Shown: in pieces, positions 8,654 through 17,020 of the stretch
Position numbering within the stretch: position 1 is the first letter of the stretch
Layout: the number at the start of each line of letters is the position of its first letter
Source of the DNA: Chryseobacterium geocarposphaerae
GTDB lineage: Bacteria; Bacteroidota; Bacteroidia; Flavobacteriales; Weeksellaceae
Length of the DNA stretch: 64,000 bases
Reading direction: 5' to 3'
NCBI RefSeq assembly: GCF_002797535.1
Contig: NZ_PGFD01000001.1
Location: forward strand, 124,001 to 188,000
The notes under the pieces: model-generated
What the model saw: only the letters and a program-made list of their open reading frames with translations
What the model was told of the DNA's origin: nothing
Databases searched by the model: none
Translations under genes and position numbers: made by a program

Positions 8654-9277
8654 ATGATAAATTTTGAACAGCAGGATTATAAAAACCATTGGGAGAATGT
8701 ATATGAAACCAAAAATCAGGATGAAGTAAGCTGGACGCAAAAAATTCCGCAAACTTCTTTGGATCTTATAGAAGAGGCTTCGAAAGGCAAATCTTCAACA
8801 ATTATTGATGTTGGCGGCGGTGACAGTAACTTGGTCGATTTTTTATTGGAAAAAGGATTTGAAAATATTTCCGTTCTGGATATCTCTGCAAAAGCACTGG
8901 AAAAAGCAAAAACAAGATTAGGGACCCAAGCTGAAAAAGTAAATTGGATTACGACAAACATTACGGAATTTAAACCCAATACAACCTATGATATTTGGCA
9001 TGACAGAGCAGCTTTTCATTTTCTGACCACAGAAGAAGAAATAAAAAAATACGCAGAGATTGTCAAAAATGCAGTTTCCGATACATTGATTATTGGAACA
9101 TTTTCTGTAAATGGTCCGCAAAAATGCAGTGGTTTGTCAATTGTAAAATATGACGAAGACCATCTGAAAGAAATATTTTCGCAGAGCTTCGAACTGGTGA
9201 AATCTTTTACAGAAGATCATATTACACCGTTTAATACTGTTCAGAATTTTATTTTCTGTCAGTTCAAAAAGAAATAA
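8654..9277 (+). CDS. Class I SAM-dependent methyltransferase
   Basis: A 207-residue Rossmann-fold methyltransferase. Motif I is IIDVGGGDSNLVDFLLEKG (about residue 49), followed by the acidic VLDIS of motif II. The N-terminus QDYKNHWENVYETKNQDEVSW is typical of small-molecule thiol, tellurite or halide methyltransferase-like proteins in Bacteroidetes. It lies 49 bases after the CstB-like gene and 13 bases before the first YeeE gene. This suggests a role in the same reactive-sulfur pathway, perhaps thiol methylation. The substrate is inferred only from context. Confidence 0.85.
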   Translation: MINFEQQDYKNHWENVYETKNQDEVSWTQKIPQTSLDLIEEASKGKSSTIIDVGGGDSNLVDFLLEKGFENISVLDISAKALEKAKTRLGTQAEKVNWITTNITEFKPNTTYDIWHDRAAFHFLTTEEEIKKYAEIVKNAVSDTLIIGTFSVNGPQKCSGLSIVKYDEDHLKEIFSQSFELVKSFTEDHITPFNTVQNFIFCQFKKK

Positions 9278-9290
9278 ATTGAAATAACTT

Positions 9291-9854
9291 ATGCTGGATA
9301 TTATAAAAGAACCTTGGCCTTGGTACGTTGCAGGTCCGTTAATAGGACTTACCGTCCCGATATTACTGATTTTAGGAAACAAATCTTTCGGGATCAGTTC
9401 ATCATTGCGACATATTTGTGCAGCCTGCATACCGGGAAATATTAATTTTTTTAAATACGATTGGAAAAGAGAAAGCTGGAATTTATTCTTTGTGTTAGGA
9501 ATTTTCTTTGGAGGAATGATTTCTGCCTATTTTCTGGTGAATCCCGGAGAAGTTATCGTAAATCCAAAGCTTAAAGCAGAATTAGCCGGTTATGGAATTA
9601 CGGATTACAGCAATCTTGTACCTACCCAATTAATGAATTTTAAAAGCCTGTTGACTTTGAAAGGCTTTCTAACCATGGTTGTTGGCGGATTTTTGGTAGG
9701 CTTTGGAACCCGCTATGCAGGAGGATGCACAAGTGGTCATGCTATTATGGGACTTTCCAATCTGCAGTGGCCGTCGTTAGTGGCAACAATCTGTTTCATG
9801 ATCGGGGGCTTTTTTGTAGCAAATGTCGTGTTGCCGATTATTCTTTCACTCTAA
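9291..9854 (+). CDS. YeeE/YedE family protein (thiosulfate-type uptake)
   Basis: A 187-residue membrane protein of the YeeE/YedE (DUF395, TsuA-like) family, about half the length of the fused two-repeat transporters. It has several hydrophobic helices and the hallmark cysteine motif GTRYAGGCTSGHAIMGLSN near residue 145. In the family this cysteine is part of the thiosulfate path. A second cysteine pair occurs in HICAACIPGN. It is followed 10 bases later by a second, shorter YeeE gene, and the two together probably make the complete two-repeat channel. Confidence 0.87.
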   Translation: MLDIIKEPWPWYVAGPLIGLTVPILLILGNKSFGISSSLRHICAACIPGNINFFKYDWKRESWNLFFVLGIFFGGMISAYFLVNPGEVIVNPKLKAELAGYGITDYSNLVPTQLMNFKSLLTLKGFLTMVVGGFLVGFGTRYAGGCTSGHAIMGLSNLQWPSLVATICFMIGGFFVANVVLPIILSL

Positions 9855-9864
9855 AAAATAACCA

Positions 9865-10329
9865 ATGAAAAATAATAATGCAGTTTGCAATAAAGAAATT
9901 ACTGTTCAAAATAAGTGGTACCATAATCTAAAATACCTCCTGGTAGGAATTTTATTTGGGATTGTTTTTGTAAAAGCTGAAATCATCAGTTGGTTCAGAA
10001 TCCAGGAAATGTTCCGTTTACAGTCATTCCATATGTATGGAGTCATAGGAAGTGCCGTGCTTACAGGAATGGTTTCCGTATGGCTGATTAAAAAGTTTAG
10101 TATAAAAACCCTTGATGGAGAACCAATTACAATAGTACCTAAAAAGTTTAACAAAGGACAAATTTACGGAGGATTGATCTTCGGTTTCGGCTGGGCAATT
10201 ACGGGGGCTTGTCCGGGACCACTTTTTGCTCAGATAGGAACAGGGGCTTTCGCAGTGGTCATTACTTTATTAAGTGCAATTTTCGGAACTTGGATTTACG
10301 GATATTTGAGAGATAAGTTACCGCATTAA
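9865..10329 (+). CDS. YeeE/YedE family protein, second half-size subunit
   Basis: A 154-residue membrane protein complementary to the preceding YeeE gene. It has four hydrophobic segments and the conserved cysteine motif FGWAITGACPGPLFAQIG near residue 115. The first 20 residues are polar (MKNNNAVCNKEITVQNK) and contain an extra cysteine. Spacing of 10 bases to the previous gene supports translation from one message. It is the last gene of the reactive-sulfur cluster and is followed by a hairpin terminator. Confidence 0.87.
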   Translation: MKNNNAVCNKEITVQNKWYHNLKYLLVGILFGIVFVKAEIISWFRIQEMFRLQSFHMYGVIGSAVLTGMVSVWLIKKFSIKTLDGEPITIVPKKFNKGQIYGGLIFGFGWAITGACPGPLFAQIGTGAFAVVITLLSAIFGTWIYGYLRDKLPH

Positions 10330-10350
10330 TTTTGTTAGATAAATATTGGG

Positions 10351-10386
10351 AAAGGCTGTAGAAAATAATCTGCAGCTTTTTTTGTT
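10351..10386 (+). terminator. Terminator after the YeeE pair
   Basis: Arms around AAAGGCTGTAGA and TCTGCAGCTTT pair with one bulge and one G-T pair, followed by a T-run. It falls inside the longer reading frame of the next gene, which argues that the next gene starts later, at 10433. Confidence 0.7.
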
Positions 10387-10432
10387 TTATGCTAATATGA
10401 AAATCGCTAATTTGTGGCCAAATAAATCAAAC

Positions 10433-11425
10433 ATGCAGAGTAGAAGAAAATTCATAAAAAGATCGGCAGTAGCTTCCTTGGCTTTGGCTATGAATCCGCT
10501 GGATCTGATCGCTAAAGAACTTCCCGAAAATAATAAAACAGTCAATAAACCCATTGTTCTTTCTACATGGAATTTTGGATTAAAAGCTAACGAAGAAGCC
10601 TGGACCATTCTGGGAAAAGGAGGTCGTGCTCTAGATGCGGTTGAAAAAGGAGTTCGCCTAGTTGAAAATGATCCTACCGAAAGAAGTGTAGGGTACGGAG
10701 GACGTCCCGATAGGGACGGGAGAGTAACGCTGGATGCCTGCATTATGGACGAAAACTACAATATCGGTTCAGTGGCCTGCCTGGAAAATATTAAAAATCC
10801 AATTTCCGTAGCAAGAGCAGTCATGGAAAAGACACCACACGTGATGTTGGTAGGTGATGGTGCTTTGCAATTTGCAGTTTCCCAAGGATTTAAAAAAGAA
10901 AATATTTTGACCCCTGAATCCGAAAAAGAATGGAAAGAATGGTTGAAAGAAAGCAAATACAAACCCATCGTAAACATTGAAAACCACGATACTATCGGGA
11001 TGATCGCGCTGGATGCCAACGGAAACCTTTCAGGAGCGTGTACAACCAGTGGAATGGCTTTCAAAATGCACGGAAGAGTAGGAGATTCTCCAATTATTGG
11101 AGCCGGTTTATTCGTTGATAATGAAGTCGGGGCAGCAACCGCGACAGGTCACGGTGAAGAAGTGATCAGAACGGTAGGAACTCATCTGGTGGTTGAACTG
11201 ATGAGACAGGGCAGAAATCCGCAACAGGCCTGTAAAGAAGCGGTTGAAAGAATTGTGAAGATTACCCAGAGAAGAAACAAAAACCTTAAAGATATTCAGG
11301 TAGGCTTTATTGCGATCAATAAAAAAGGAGAATACGGTTCTTATTGTATTCAGGACGGATTTAACTTTGCGGTGTACGACCAAAAAGGAAACCGTCTGGA
11401 AAAACCTGAATATGCTTTGAAATAA
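10433..11425 (+). CDS. Glycosylasparaginase (N4-(beta-N-acetylglucosaminyl)-L-asparaginase)
   Basis: An Ntn-hydrolase that cleaves the GlcNAc-asparagine bond of degraded glycoproteins. A 330-residue protein from the ATG at 10433. Its N-terminus MQSRRKFIKRSAVASLALAM looks like a twin-arginine-type export signal. The autocleavage site is HDTIGM, with catalytic Thr187 becoming the N-terminus of the beta chain. GRVGDSPIIGAGLFVDNEVG and ATGHGEEVIR are the substrate-binding loops. It closely resembles the structurally studied Elizabethkingia meningoseptica enzyme. The upstream terminator excludes the longer start at 10346. Confidence 0.92.
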   Translation: MQSRRKFIKRSAVASLALAMNPLDLIAKELPENNKTVNKPIVLSTWNFGLKANEEAWTILGKGGRALDAVEKGVRLVENDPTERSVGYGGRPDRDGRVTLDACIMDENYNIGSVACLENIKNPISVARAVMEKTPHVMLVGDGALQFAVSQGFKKENILTPESEKEWKEWLKESKYKPIVNIENHDTIGMIALDANGNLSGACTTSGMAFKMHGRVGDSPIIGAGLFVDNEVGAATATGHGEEVIRTVGTHLVVELMRQGRNPQQACKEAVERIVKITQRRNKNLKDIQVGFIAINKKGEYGSYCIQDGFNFAVYDQKGNRLEKPEYALK

Positions 11426-11447
11426 AATTAAAATAACAGATTGATTA

Positions 11448-11996
11448 ATGATAAAATATGCAATTGTTGCTTCTTTATTTCTAATTATTGGTTGTAAAGA
11501 TGTTAAAAAAACGGATGAAAACACTAATACTTCTGTAGTAGAAAATAAAGAGGTAACCGATATAAAAGGTGAAGCTGAAGCCGCAAAAAACTGGCTGAAA
11601 AGTAGTATTCTAAGTTATTTTAAGGCAGATATTTCTGATCAGCAAAAAATAATGCAGAATATCACGACCAAAGACTACTATGAATACAAAACAGATGCAA
11701 CAAATGTAGATATGGATGTGGATGGAAGTCTTAGTTTAAAAGATTTTCAGCAAAAATGGGGAAATAAATACAATACAAAATATGCCGGAATAAACACAGG
11801 ATTTCTAATCTCAGCGCAGGATTGGACAAATATTGAAGTTAGAAAATGTGAATTAGATGCTATTTCAGGAGATGAAGCATTTGTTTTTGATGTTGAGTTA
11901 GCTGATGATGGAGCCAAAGCTATTTTTAAACGTAAAATAGGTGTTGTGAAAAAAGACAATAAGTTTCTGATCGCAGATGTAATTGAAAAAGATTAA
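11448..11996 (+). CDS. Lipoprotein of unknown function
   Basis: A 182-residue protein with a lipoprotein signal peptide (MIKYAIVASLFLIIGC, lipid-bearing Cys at residue 16), followed by an acidic, Thr/Asn-rich linker. The mature domain (about 45-182) has alternating polar and hydrophobic stretches (WTNIEVRKCELDAISGDEAF) that suggest an NTF2-like or cystatin-like fold, but no family is recognised. It lies 22 bases after the glycosylasparaginase gene and 12 bases before cutC, all on the same strand, so the three may share a transcript. Confidence 0.75.
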   Translation: MIKYAIVASLFLIIGCKDVKKTDENTNTSVVENKEVTDIKGEAEAAKNWLKSSILSYFKADISDQQKIMQNITTKDYYEYKTDATNVDMDVDGSLSLKDFQQKWGNKYNTKYAGINTGFLISAQDWTNIEVRKCELDAISGDEAFVFDVELADDGAKAIFKRKIGVVKKDNKFLIADVIEKD

Positions 11997-12008
11997 ATTG
12001 AAAAAAGA

Positions 12009-12671
12009 ATGTCAAAAATAGAAATAGCATGTTTCAATCCTGAATCCGCAATCATCGCTTTTGAAAACGGAGCAGACCGAATAGAATTGTGTGACGGATT
12101 AAGCGAAGGCGGAACAACTCCAGACTTTGAAACCGCAAAATTACTGAGAGAAAAAATCAATATTCCGATTTTTGTAATGATCCGTCCCCGTGGTGGAGAT
12201 TTCACTTACTCTGATCAAGAATTTGCGCAGATGAAATCGGATCTGGTTCAATTAAAAACTTTAAATGTAGATGGTTTTGTATTCGGGATTTTAGATGAAA
12301 ATGATGAGGTAAACATAGCACAAAACAAAGAATTGGTTGAGCTTGCAAAACCTTACCAATGTACTTTTCACAGAGCTTTTGACCGTGCAAAAGGATTAAA
12401 AGATTCTTTAGAAAAGGTGATCGAATGTGGTTTTAAAACAATTCTTACTTCCGGTCAGAAATCTAACGTTTCAGAAGGTAAGGAAAACCTGAAAAAATTG
12501 GTGGAGTTATCCAACGGAAGAATTGAAATTCTTGTAGGAGGTGGGCTTCGTTCTACCAATATTGAAGAACTAAGAGACTTTACCAAAGCCAACTATTTTC
12601 ATTCCTCCGCCATTACGGATGGAGGAGCTTTTGCGAGTCCGGAGGAAGTTATTGCTTTGAAGAGTAAATAA
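12009..12671 (+). CDS. cutC: CutC family copper homeostasis protein
   Basis: A 220-residue cytoplasmic TIM-barrel protein of the CutC family. The N-terminal IEIACFNPESAIIAFENGADRIELC, the central MIRPRGGDFTYSD and the HRAFDRAKG segment are family signatures. It ends with the usual GGLRSTNIEEL phosphate-site-like region. CutC proteins were linked to copper tolerance, though the direct biochemical activity remains uncertain. Length and motifs are complete. It follows the lipoprotein gene closely and is followed by an intergenic palindromic repeat. Confidence 0.92.
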   Translation: MSKIEIACFNPESAIIAFENGADRIELCDGLSEGGTTPDFETAKLLREKINIPIFVMIRPRGGDFTYSDQEFAQMKSDLVQLKTLNVDGFVFGILDENDEVNIAQNKELVELAKPYQCTFHRAFDRAKGLKDSLEKVIECGFKTILTSGQKSNVSEGKENLKKLVELSNGRIEILVGGGLRSTNIEELRDFTKANYFHSSAITDGGAFASPEEVIALKSK

Positions 12672-12694
12672 TCATTTCGTGATTCAAAGGTGTG

Positions 12695-12803
12695 TTTGTC
12701 ATTCAGAACGAAGCGAAGCGTAGTGAAGAATCTAAGCTTAATATTTTTAAAACCTAACTTTAATCTTAATGGTTTCGATTCTTCCTTCGTCAGAATGACA
12801 AAC
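12695..12803. repeat. Intergenic palindromic repeat, copy 1
   Basis: The left end (TTTGTCATTCAGAACGAAGC, continuing to GAAGAATC) is roughly the inverse of the right end (GATTCTTCCTTCGTCAGAAT then GACAAA). About 40 bases of AT-rich sequence lie between them. Related copies occur at 15353, 31916, 33532 and 51203. It fills most of the cutC to beta-mannosidase gap. Confidence 0.8.
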
Positions 12804-12852
12804 TGTATGTTTTAAACTTTACAATTATAAATTATTATAACTTAATTTATTG

Positions 12853-15336
12853 ATGAACAAATCTATACTTTTTTCTTTTCTTTTTGTTCAAAATATCCTA
12901 TTCGCCCAGTTTTCCGAGCGAAATCTATCATCAGAAAAATGGCAATTTAAAAATGCTAAAGAAAATAAATGGCTCACAGCCTCCGTGCCGGGAACGGTTC
13001 ATTTGGATTTGATGAATAATAAAATCATTCCTGATCCTTACCAAGATGAAAATGAAAAAAAAGTCCAGTGGGTAGAAAATGAAGATTGGGATTATCAGAC
13101 TAGTTTTAAGCTTTCCTCTAAAGAATTGGCCAATCAGAATATTGATTTGGTCTTTAACGGATCGGATACGTTTTCAGAGATTTATTTAAATGGAAAATTA
13201 TTGCAATCAACAGATAATATGTTCAGAAAATGGACGATTCCGGTAAAACAGAACTTAAAAATCGGCGAAAATATTTTACAGGTTAAATTTAAATCGGCGG
13301 TAAATGTTGGAAAAGAACTGGCTAAAAGAGTTCCTTTTACCACGCCTGAATCTCCAAGAAGCTACGTAAGAAAGGCACAATATCAGTTCGGATGGGATTG
13401 GGGACCAAGATTGGTTACTGCCGGAATCTGGAAAAATGTACAGTTAAATTTCTGGAATCAGGCAAAATTTGAAAATGTAAAAATTGAACAGAAAGCTTTA
13501 ACCAGACAAAAAGCAGATTTAAATATTCATGCTGAAATTTTTGCTGAAAAAGAAGGAAAATACAGTTTTTTAATCAATAAAATCTCTCAGAATATTACTT
13601 TAAAATCAGGCAAAAATCTAATTTCAATTCCCTATCAGATTCAAAATCCAAAATTATGGCAACCCAACGGTTGGGGCGATCCGAATTTATATCAGTTAAA
13701 AATTTTATTGCAAAAAGATTCAAAAACCATTGCAGAAAAGTCTGAAAGAATTGGACTAAGAACAGTTGAATTAATTCAGGAAAAAGACGAAAAAGGGAAA
13801 TCTTTCTATTTTAAAGTGAATGGAAATCCGATGTATGCAAAAGGGACAAACTGGATTCCTTCAGACAGTTTTACCCCAAGAATAACAAAAGCAAAGTATC
13901 AGAAACTGATTAAAGATTCCAAAGAGGCCAATATGAATATGATTCGGGTCTGGGGAGGTGGAATTTACGAAGACGATGAATTTTTCAAGGCTTGTGACGA
14001 AAACGGAATTTTGGTTTGGCAGGATTTTATGTTTGCAGGAAGCTTTTATCCTTCGGACGGGAATTTCCAAAAAAATGTTGAATTGGAAGTCAAAGATCAG
14101 ATAGAAAAGCTTCAGAATCATCCATCATTGGCTTTATGGTGCGGAAACAACGAAGTAGATGAAGCGATCGTAAACTGGGGATATCAGAAACAATTCAAGT
14201 ACTCAAAAGAAGATTCGTTACAGGTTTGGAAAGATTATAAAAAGATTTTCCATGAGGTGATTCCGAATGCCATTAAAAAATATGCAACCAATGACAAGCA
14301 AATTTACTGGCCAAGTTCACCATCCATCGGTTGGGGACACCAAGAAAGTTTAACGGAAGGTGACTCCCATTACTGGGGCGTTTGGTGGGGAGAACAGCCG
14401 TTTGAAATTTATAACGAAAAAGTTCCGAGATTTGCTTCAGAATATGGTTTTCAGGGAATGCCCACATTGGAAACTACGAAATCGATGTTTTCCGGAGCTC
14501 CGGATTTAAGCTTACAAAACGGAACAATAAAAGCACACGAAAAACATTCGAGAGGTTGGGAAATTATTGACAATTATATGAAACGGGATTACCATATTCC
14601 GACAGATTTTGTAAAATATAATTATGTTTCTCAACTGCTTCAGGCTCGCGGAATGCAGATTGCCATTGAAGCCCATCGCCGTGCAAAACCTTACAATATG
14701 GGAACTTTATACTGGCAATTGAACGATTGCTGGCCTGTTGTTTCATGGTCTTCAATCGACTATTTAGGAAACTGGAAAGCGTTGCATTACCAGATTAAAA
14801 GAAGTTTTGAAAACCAGGTAATTCTAACTGAAGAGAAAGATGAGGTTTTGAACTTTTATGCTGTTAATGATGAGTTGAAGAAATTTGAAGATGTATCATT
14901 AATAGTTTATGCTAAAAAATTTAATGGAGATACTATAGTAAGAAGAAGAACAGATTGTAAAAAGAGATGTTTGGATGGAATTTTAAAATTAGCATCTCCA
15001 AAAACTTCATTTTTTATTTCAGAATCAGAAAGAGATAATTCTTTTTTAAACTTAATTTTAGTAGATAAAAAGGGTAATAAAATTGCAGAATCAAATTACT
15101 TCTTCTCCAAATCAAAAGATTTAAAGCTTACAAAACCTACAATTCAGATTAAGAAAATTTCTCCGACAGAAATCGAAGTTTCTACAGATGTTTTGGCAAA
15201 AGATGTTTACTTAATGGGAGATACGCATTTCAGTGATAATTTCTTCGATTTGCTCCCGAAAACTTCTAAAAGAATCAAACTTTCAAAACCTTTGGAAAAA
15301 GTTGAAGTAATGAGTTTATTTGATACAATGAACTAA
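12853..15336 (+). CDS. Beta-mannosidase, GH2
   Basis: Hydrolyses terminal beta-mannose residues, for example from N-glycan cores or mannan. An 827-residue protein with a signal peptide (cleavage near LFAQ). It has the GH2 order: sugar-binding sandwich (about 20-200, SVPGTVHLDLMNNKIIPDPY), immunoglobulin-like domain (about 205-310), TIM barrel (about 320-650) and C-terminal sandwiches. The acid/base is Glu434 in WCGNNEVDE and the nucleophile is Glu530 in ASEYGFQGMP. The ATG at 12853 was preferred to a TTG one codon earlier. With the GH20 and glycosylasparaginase genes nearby it fits glycoprotein glycan breakdown, though they do not form one operon. Confidence 0.93.
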   Translation: MNKSILFSFLFVQNILFAQFSERNLSSEKWQFKNAKENKWLTASVPGTVHLDLMNNKIIPDPYQDENEKKVQWVENEDWDYQTSFKLSSKELANQNIDLVFNGSDTFSEIYLNGKLLQSTDNMFRKWTIPVKQNLKIGENILQVKFKSAVNVGKELAKRVPFTTPESPRSYVRKAQYQFGWDWGPRLVTAGIWKNVQLNFWNQAKFENVKIEQKALTRQKADLNIHAEIFAEKEGKYSFLINKISQNITLKSGKNLISIPYQIQNPKLWQPNGWGDPNLYQLKILLQKDSKTIAEKSERIGLRTVELIQEKDEKGKSFYFKVNGNPMYAKGTNWIPSDSFTPRITKAKYQKLIKDSKEANMNMIRVWGGGIYEDDEFFKACDENGILVWQDFMFAGSFYPSDGNFQKNVELEVKDQIEKLQNHPSLALWCGNNEVDEAIVNWGYQKQFKYSKEDSLQVWKDYKKIFHEVIPNAIKKYATNDKQIYWPSSPSIGWGHQESLTEGDSHYWGVWWGEQPFEIYNEKVPRFASEYGFQGMPTLETTKSMFSGAPDLSLQNGTIKAHEKHSRGWEIIDNYMKRDYHIPTDFVKYNYVSQLLQARGMQIAIEAHRRAKPYNMGTLYWQLNDCWPVVSWSSIDYLGNWKALHYQIKRSFENQVILTEEKDEVLNFYAVNDELKKFEDVSLIVYAKKFNGDTIVRRRTDCKKRCLDGILKLASPKTSFFISESERDNSFLNLILVDKKGNKIAESNYFFSKSKDLKLTKPTIQIKKISPTEIEVSTDVLAKDVYLMGDTHFSDNFFDLLPKTSKRIKLSKPLEKVEVMSLFDTMN

Positions 15337-15352
15337 AAAATAATACATACAG

Positions 15353-15435
15353 TTTGTCATTCTGAACGTAGCAAAGCGGAGTGAAGACTCTCTTCTTGTC
15401 ATAATTAAACAGAAATCTTCCTTCGTCAGAATGAC
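15353..15435. repeat. Intergenic palindromic repeat, copy 2
   Basis: Opens with TTTGTCATTCTGAACGTAGC and closes with CTTCCTTCGTCAGAATGAC, an imperfect inverted pair about 80 bases long. Same family as the copy at 12695. Confidence 0.8.
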
Positions 15436-15547
15436 TTCATAAATACTATTCATCGAATAAAATAAAGATGAAACAATTCAAAAAAATCTTTGAAAACGTC
15501 GCGTTAAAAAAGAATTGAGCCGTAAATTCGTATCATATCTTTCAACT

Positions 15548-16456
15548 ATGGCGAATTTTGTTCTGATTGCGGTGTGTATTATTGCAGGAATGGTTCTCAA
15601 AGCTACAAAGTCCATTCATCCCGATGCGCATAAAGGCATCAATACATGGATTCTTTATTTGGCACTTCCGGCAGTTTCGTTCAAATATCTGCCAAAAGTT
15701 CACTGGACAACAGAAATGCTTTTCCCGATTGTAGCTACTTTGCTTACCTCCGTGCTTTGTTTTTTCTTTATGATGTTTTACAGCAAAAGCAAAGGATACT
15801 CCAGACGTTCAAGAAGTACGTTGGAATTGATAAGCGGATACAGCAATACTTCCTTCATCGGATTTCCACTTGTTTCTGCCTTTTATGGTGAAAGTCTTTT
15901 GAGTATTGCCATTATTTGTGATCAGACGATGTTTTTTTCTCTTTCTACATTAGGAATTATTGCAGCTTTACGAGGAGGAAGCCAGTCAGGGAAAGTGAGT
16001 GCAGCTTTCATCCTGAAAAGATTGTTCACTTTTCCGCCTTTGGTAGGCTGTATTGCTGCATTGGTATTATCAAGATTTATAGATTTTACTTTAGCGGAAC
16101 CGTTTTTCGATAAACTTGCCGCTACCGTAAGTCCGCTGGCGTTATTTTCAGTAGGGCTGCAATTAAAATTCAACGGCTGGAAAAAACTGATTCCTCAAAT
16201 GTCTGCTTCCATGTTTTATAAATTAATTTTGGCACCTGCCATTACATTAGGATTAGCGCTTTTATTGGGAATAAAAGGGAATATTGCCAAAATCACCATT
16301 TTCGAATCTGCAATGCCAACAGTTCTTACCTCAAGTATTATTGCAGAGCAATTCAGGTTAAATACAAAGCTGACCAATCTAACGATCGGTTTTAGCATTA
16401 TTATCGGCCTCTTTACCTCTGCAATTTGGTATAAAATTATTGATGTCCTTTTTTAA
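15548..16456 (+). CDS. AEC family transporter (auxin efflux carrier type)
   Basis: A 302-residue membrane protein of the AEC family, whose bacterial members move malate, malonate or other small organic anions. Ten hydrophobic segments in two halves are visible. Family-typical stretches are INTWILYLALPAVSFKYLP, SGYSNTSFIGFPLVSAFYG and the C-terminal ESAMPTVLTSSIIAEQF. The ATG at 15548 was chosen because MANFVLIAVCII starts the first helix at once; the earlier TTG at 15515 would add 11 poorly fitting residues. Its stop overlaps the convergent secreted-protein gene by a few bases. Substrate unknown. Confidence 0.85.
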   Translation: MANFVLIAVCIIAGMVLKATKSIHPDAHKGINTWILYLALPAVSFKYLPKVHWTTEMLFPIVATLLTSVLCFFFMMFYSKSKGYSRRSRSTLELISGYSNTSFIGFPLVSAFYGESLLSIAIICDQTMFFSLSTLGIIAALRGGSQSGKVSAAFILKRLFTFPPLVGCIAALVLSRFIDFTLAEPFFDKLAATVSPLALFSVGLQLKFNGWKKLIPQMSASMFYKLILAPAITLGLALLLGIKGNIAKITIFESAMPTVLTSSIIAEQFRLNTKLTNLTIGFSIIIGLFTSAIWYKIIDVLF

Positions 16457-16923
16457 TTCAGTTCAAAATCATACAGGATAATAGAATCTATATTGTCTTT
16501 CCACTGTTCCATATGGGCTGAATTGCTTACTGCAGGCGTAATTGATGTTTGCTGGTATGAAGAACTTCCTTTTAGTCTTATTTTAGCTTTGAAGTTCATT
16601 TTCTTTCCGGTTTTCTGGATAACGTTTAAAACAAAAATTGGCGCTCCCATGAGCTGCCCTTCACTGAATAGCAGCTCAATGCTGTTATCCTTTATATTAT
16701 CCTTTTTAAAATGGTGGAGCATATCAAAAAAGTCAATTTTTCCGGTAATATCCTTTTCTTTAACAGTTTCGAAACCGATGATTTTATTATTTTTTATTTC
16801 AGGTTTAAGCAGGATTTCTTTACCAATCGGGATAGTGATTTCGCCTTTGTTGAAACTTATTTTTTCCTGAGCCTGGATGATGATTACCACAAATAGCGAT
16901 ACAATTGATAGAAGTCTTTTCAT
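16453..16923 (-). CDS. Secreted protein of unknown function
   Basis: A 156-residue protein beginning MKRLLSIVSLFVVIIIQAQ, a good signal peptide with cleavage at QAQ/E. The mature part is about 135 residues of mixed polar sequence. It includes a short run, GKKMNFKAKIRLKGSSSYQQ, with a beta-strand pattern, and no family is recognised. The longer frame to 16983 was rejected because the signal peptide starts at 16923. The stop codon overlaps that of the convergent AEC transporter gene, so the two messages share complementary 3' ends. Confidence 0.72.
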   Translation of the reverse strand: MKRLLSIVSLFVVIIIQAQEKISFNKGEITIPIGKEILLKPEIKNNKIIGFETVKEKDITGKIDFFDMLHHFKKDNIKDNSIELLFSEGQLMGAPIFVLNVIQKTGKKMNFKAKIRLKGSSSYQQTSITPAVSNSAHMEQWKDNIDSIILYDFELN

Positions 16924-17020
16924 AGCTAGTTTATTAATTTGAATAATATTAGAACGATAAAAATAGAAATTATTGCAGTTCACAAAAGAAAAAATTAATT
17001 TTACACTTTAAATATTTCTC

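Noticed and set aside
15468..15518. 16-codon frame (MKQFKKIFENVALKKN) before the AEC transporter gene
   Set aside because: Too short, no promoter of note beyond the repeat region and no sign of conservation; the AEC start at 15548 stands by itself.
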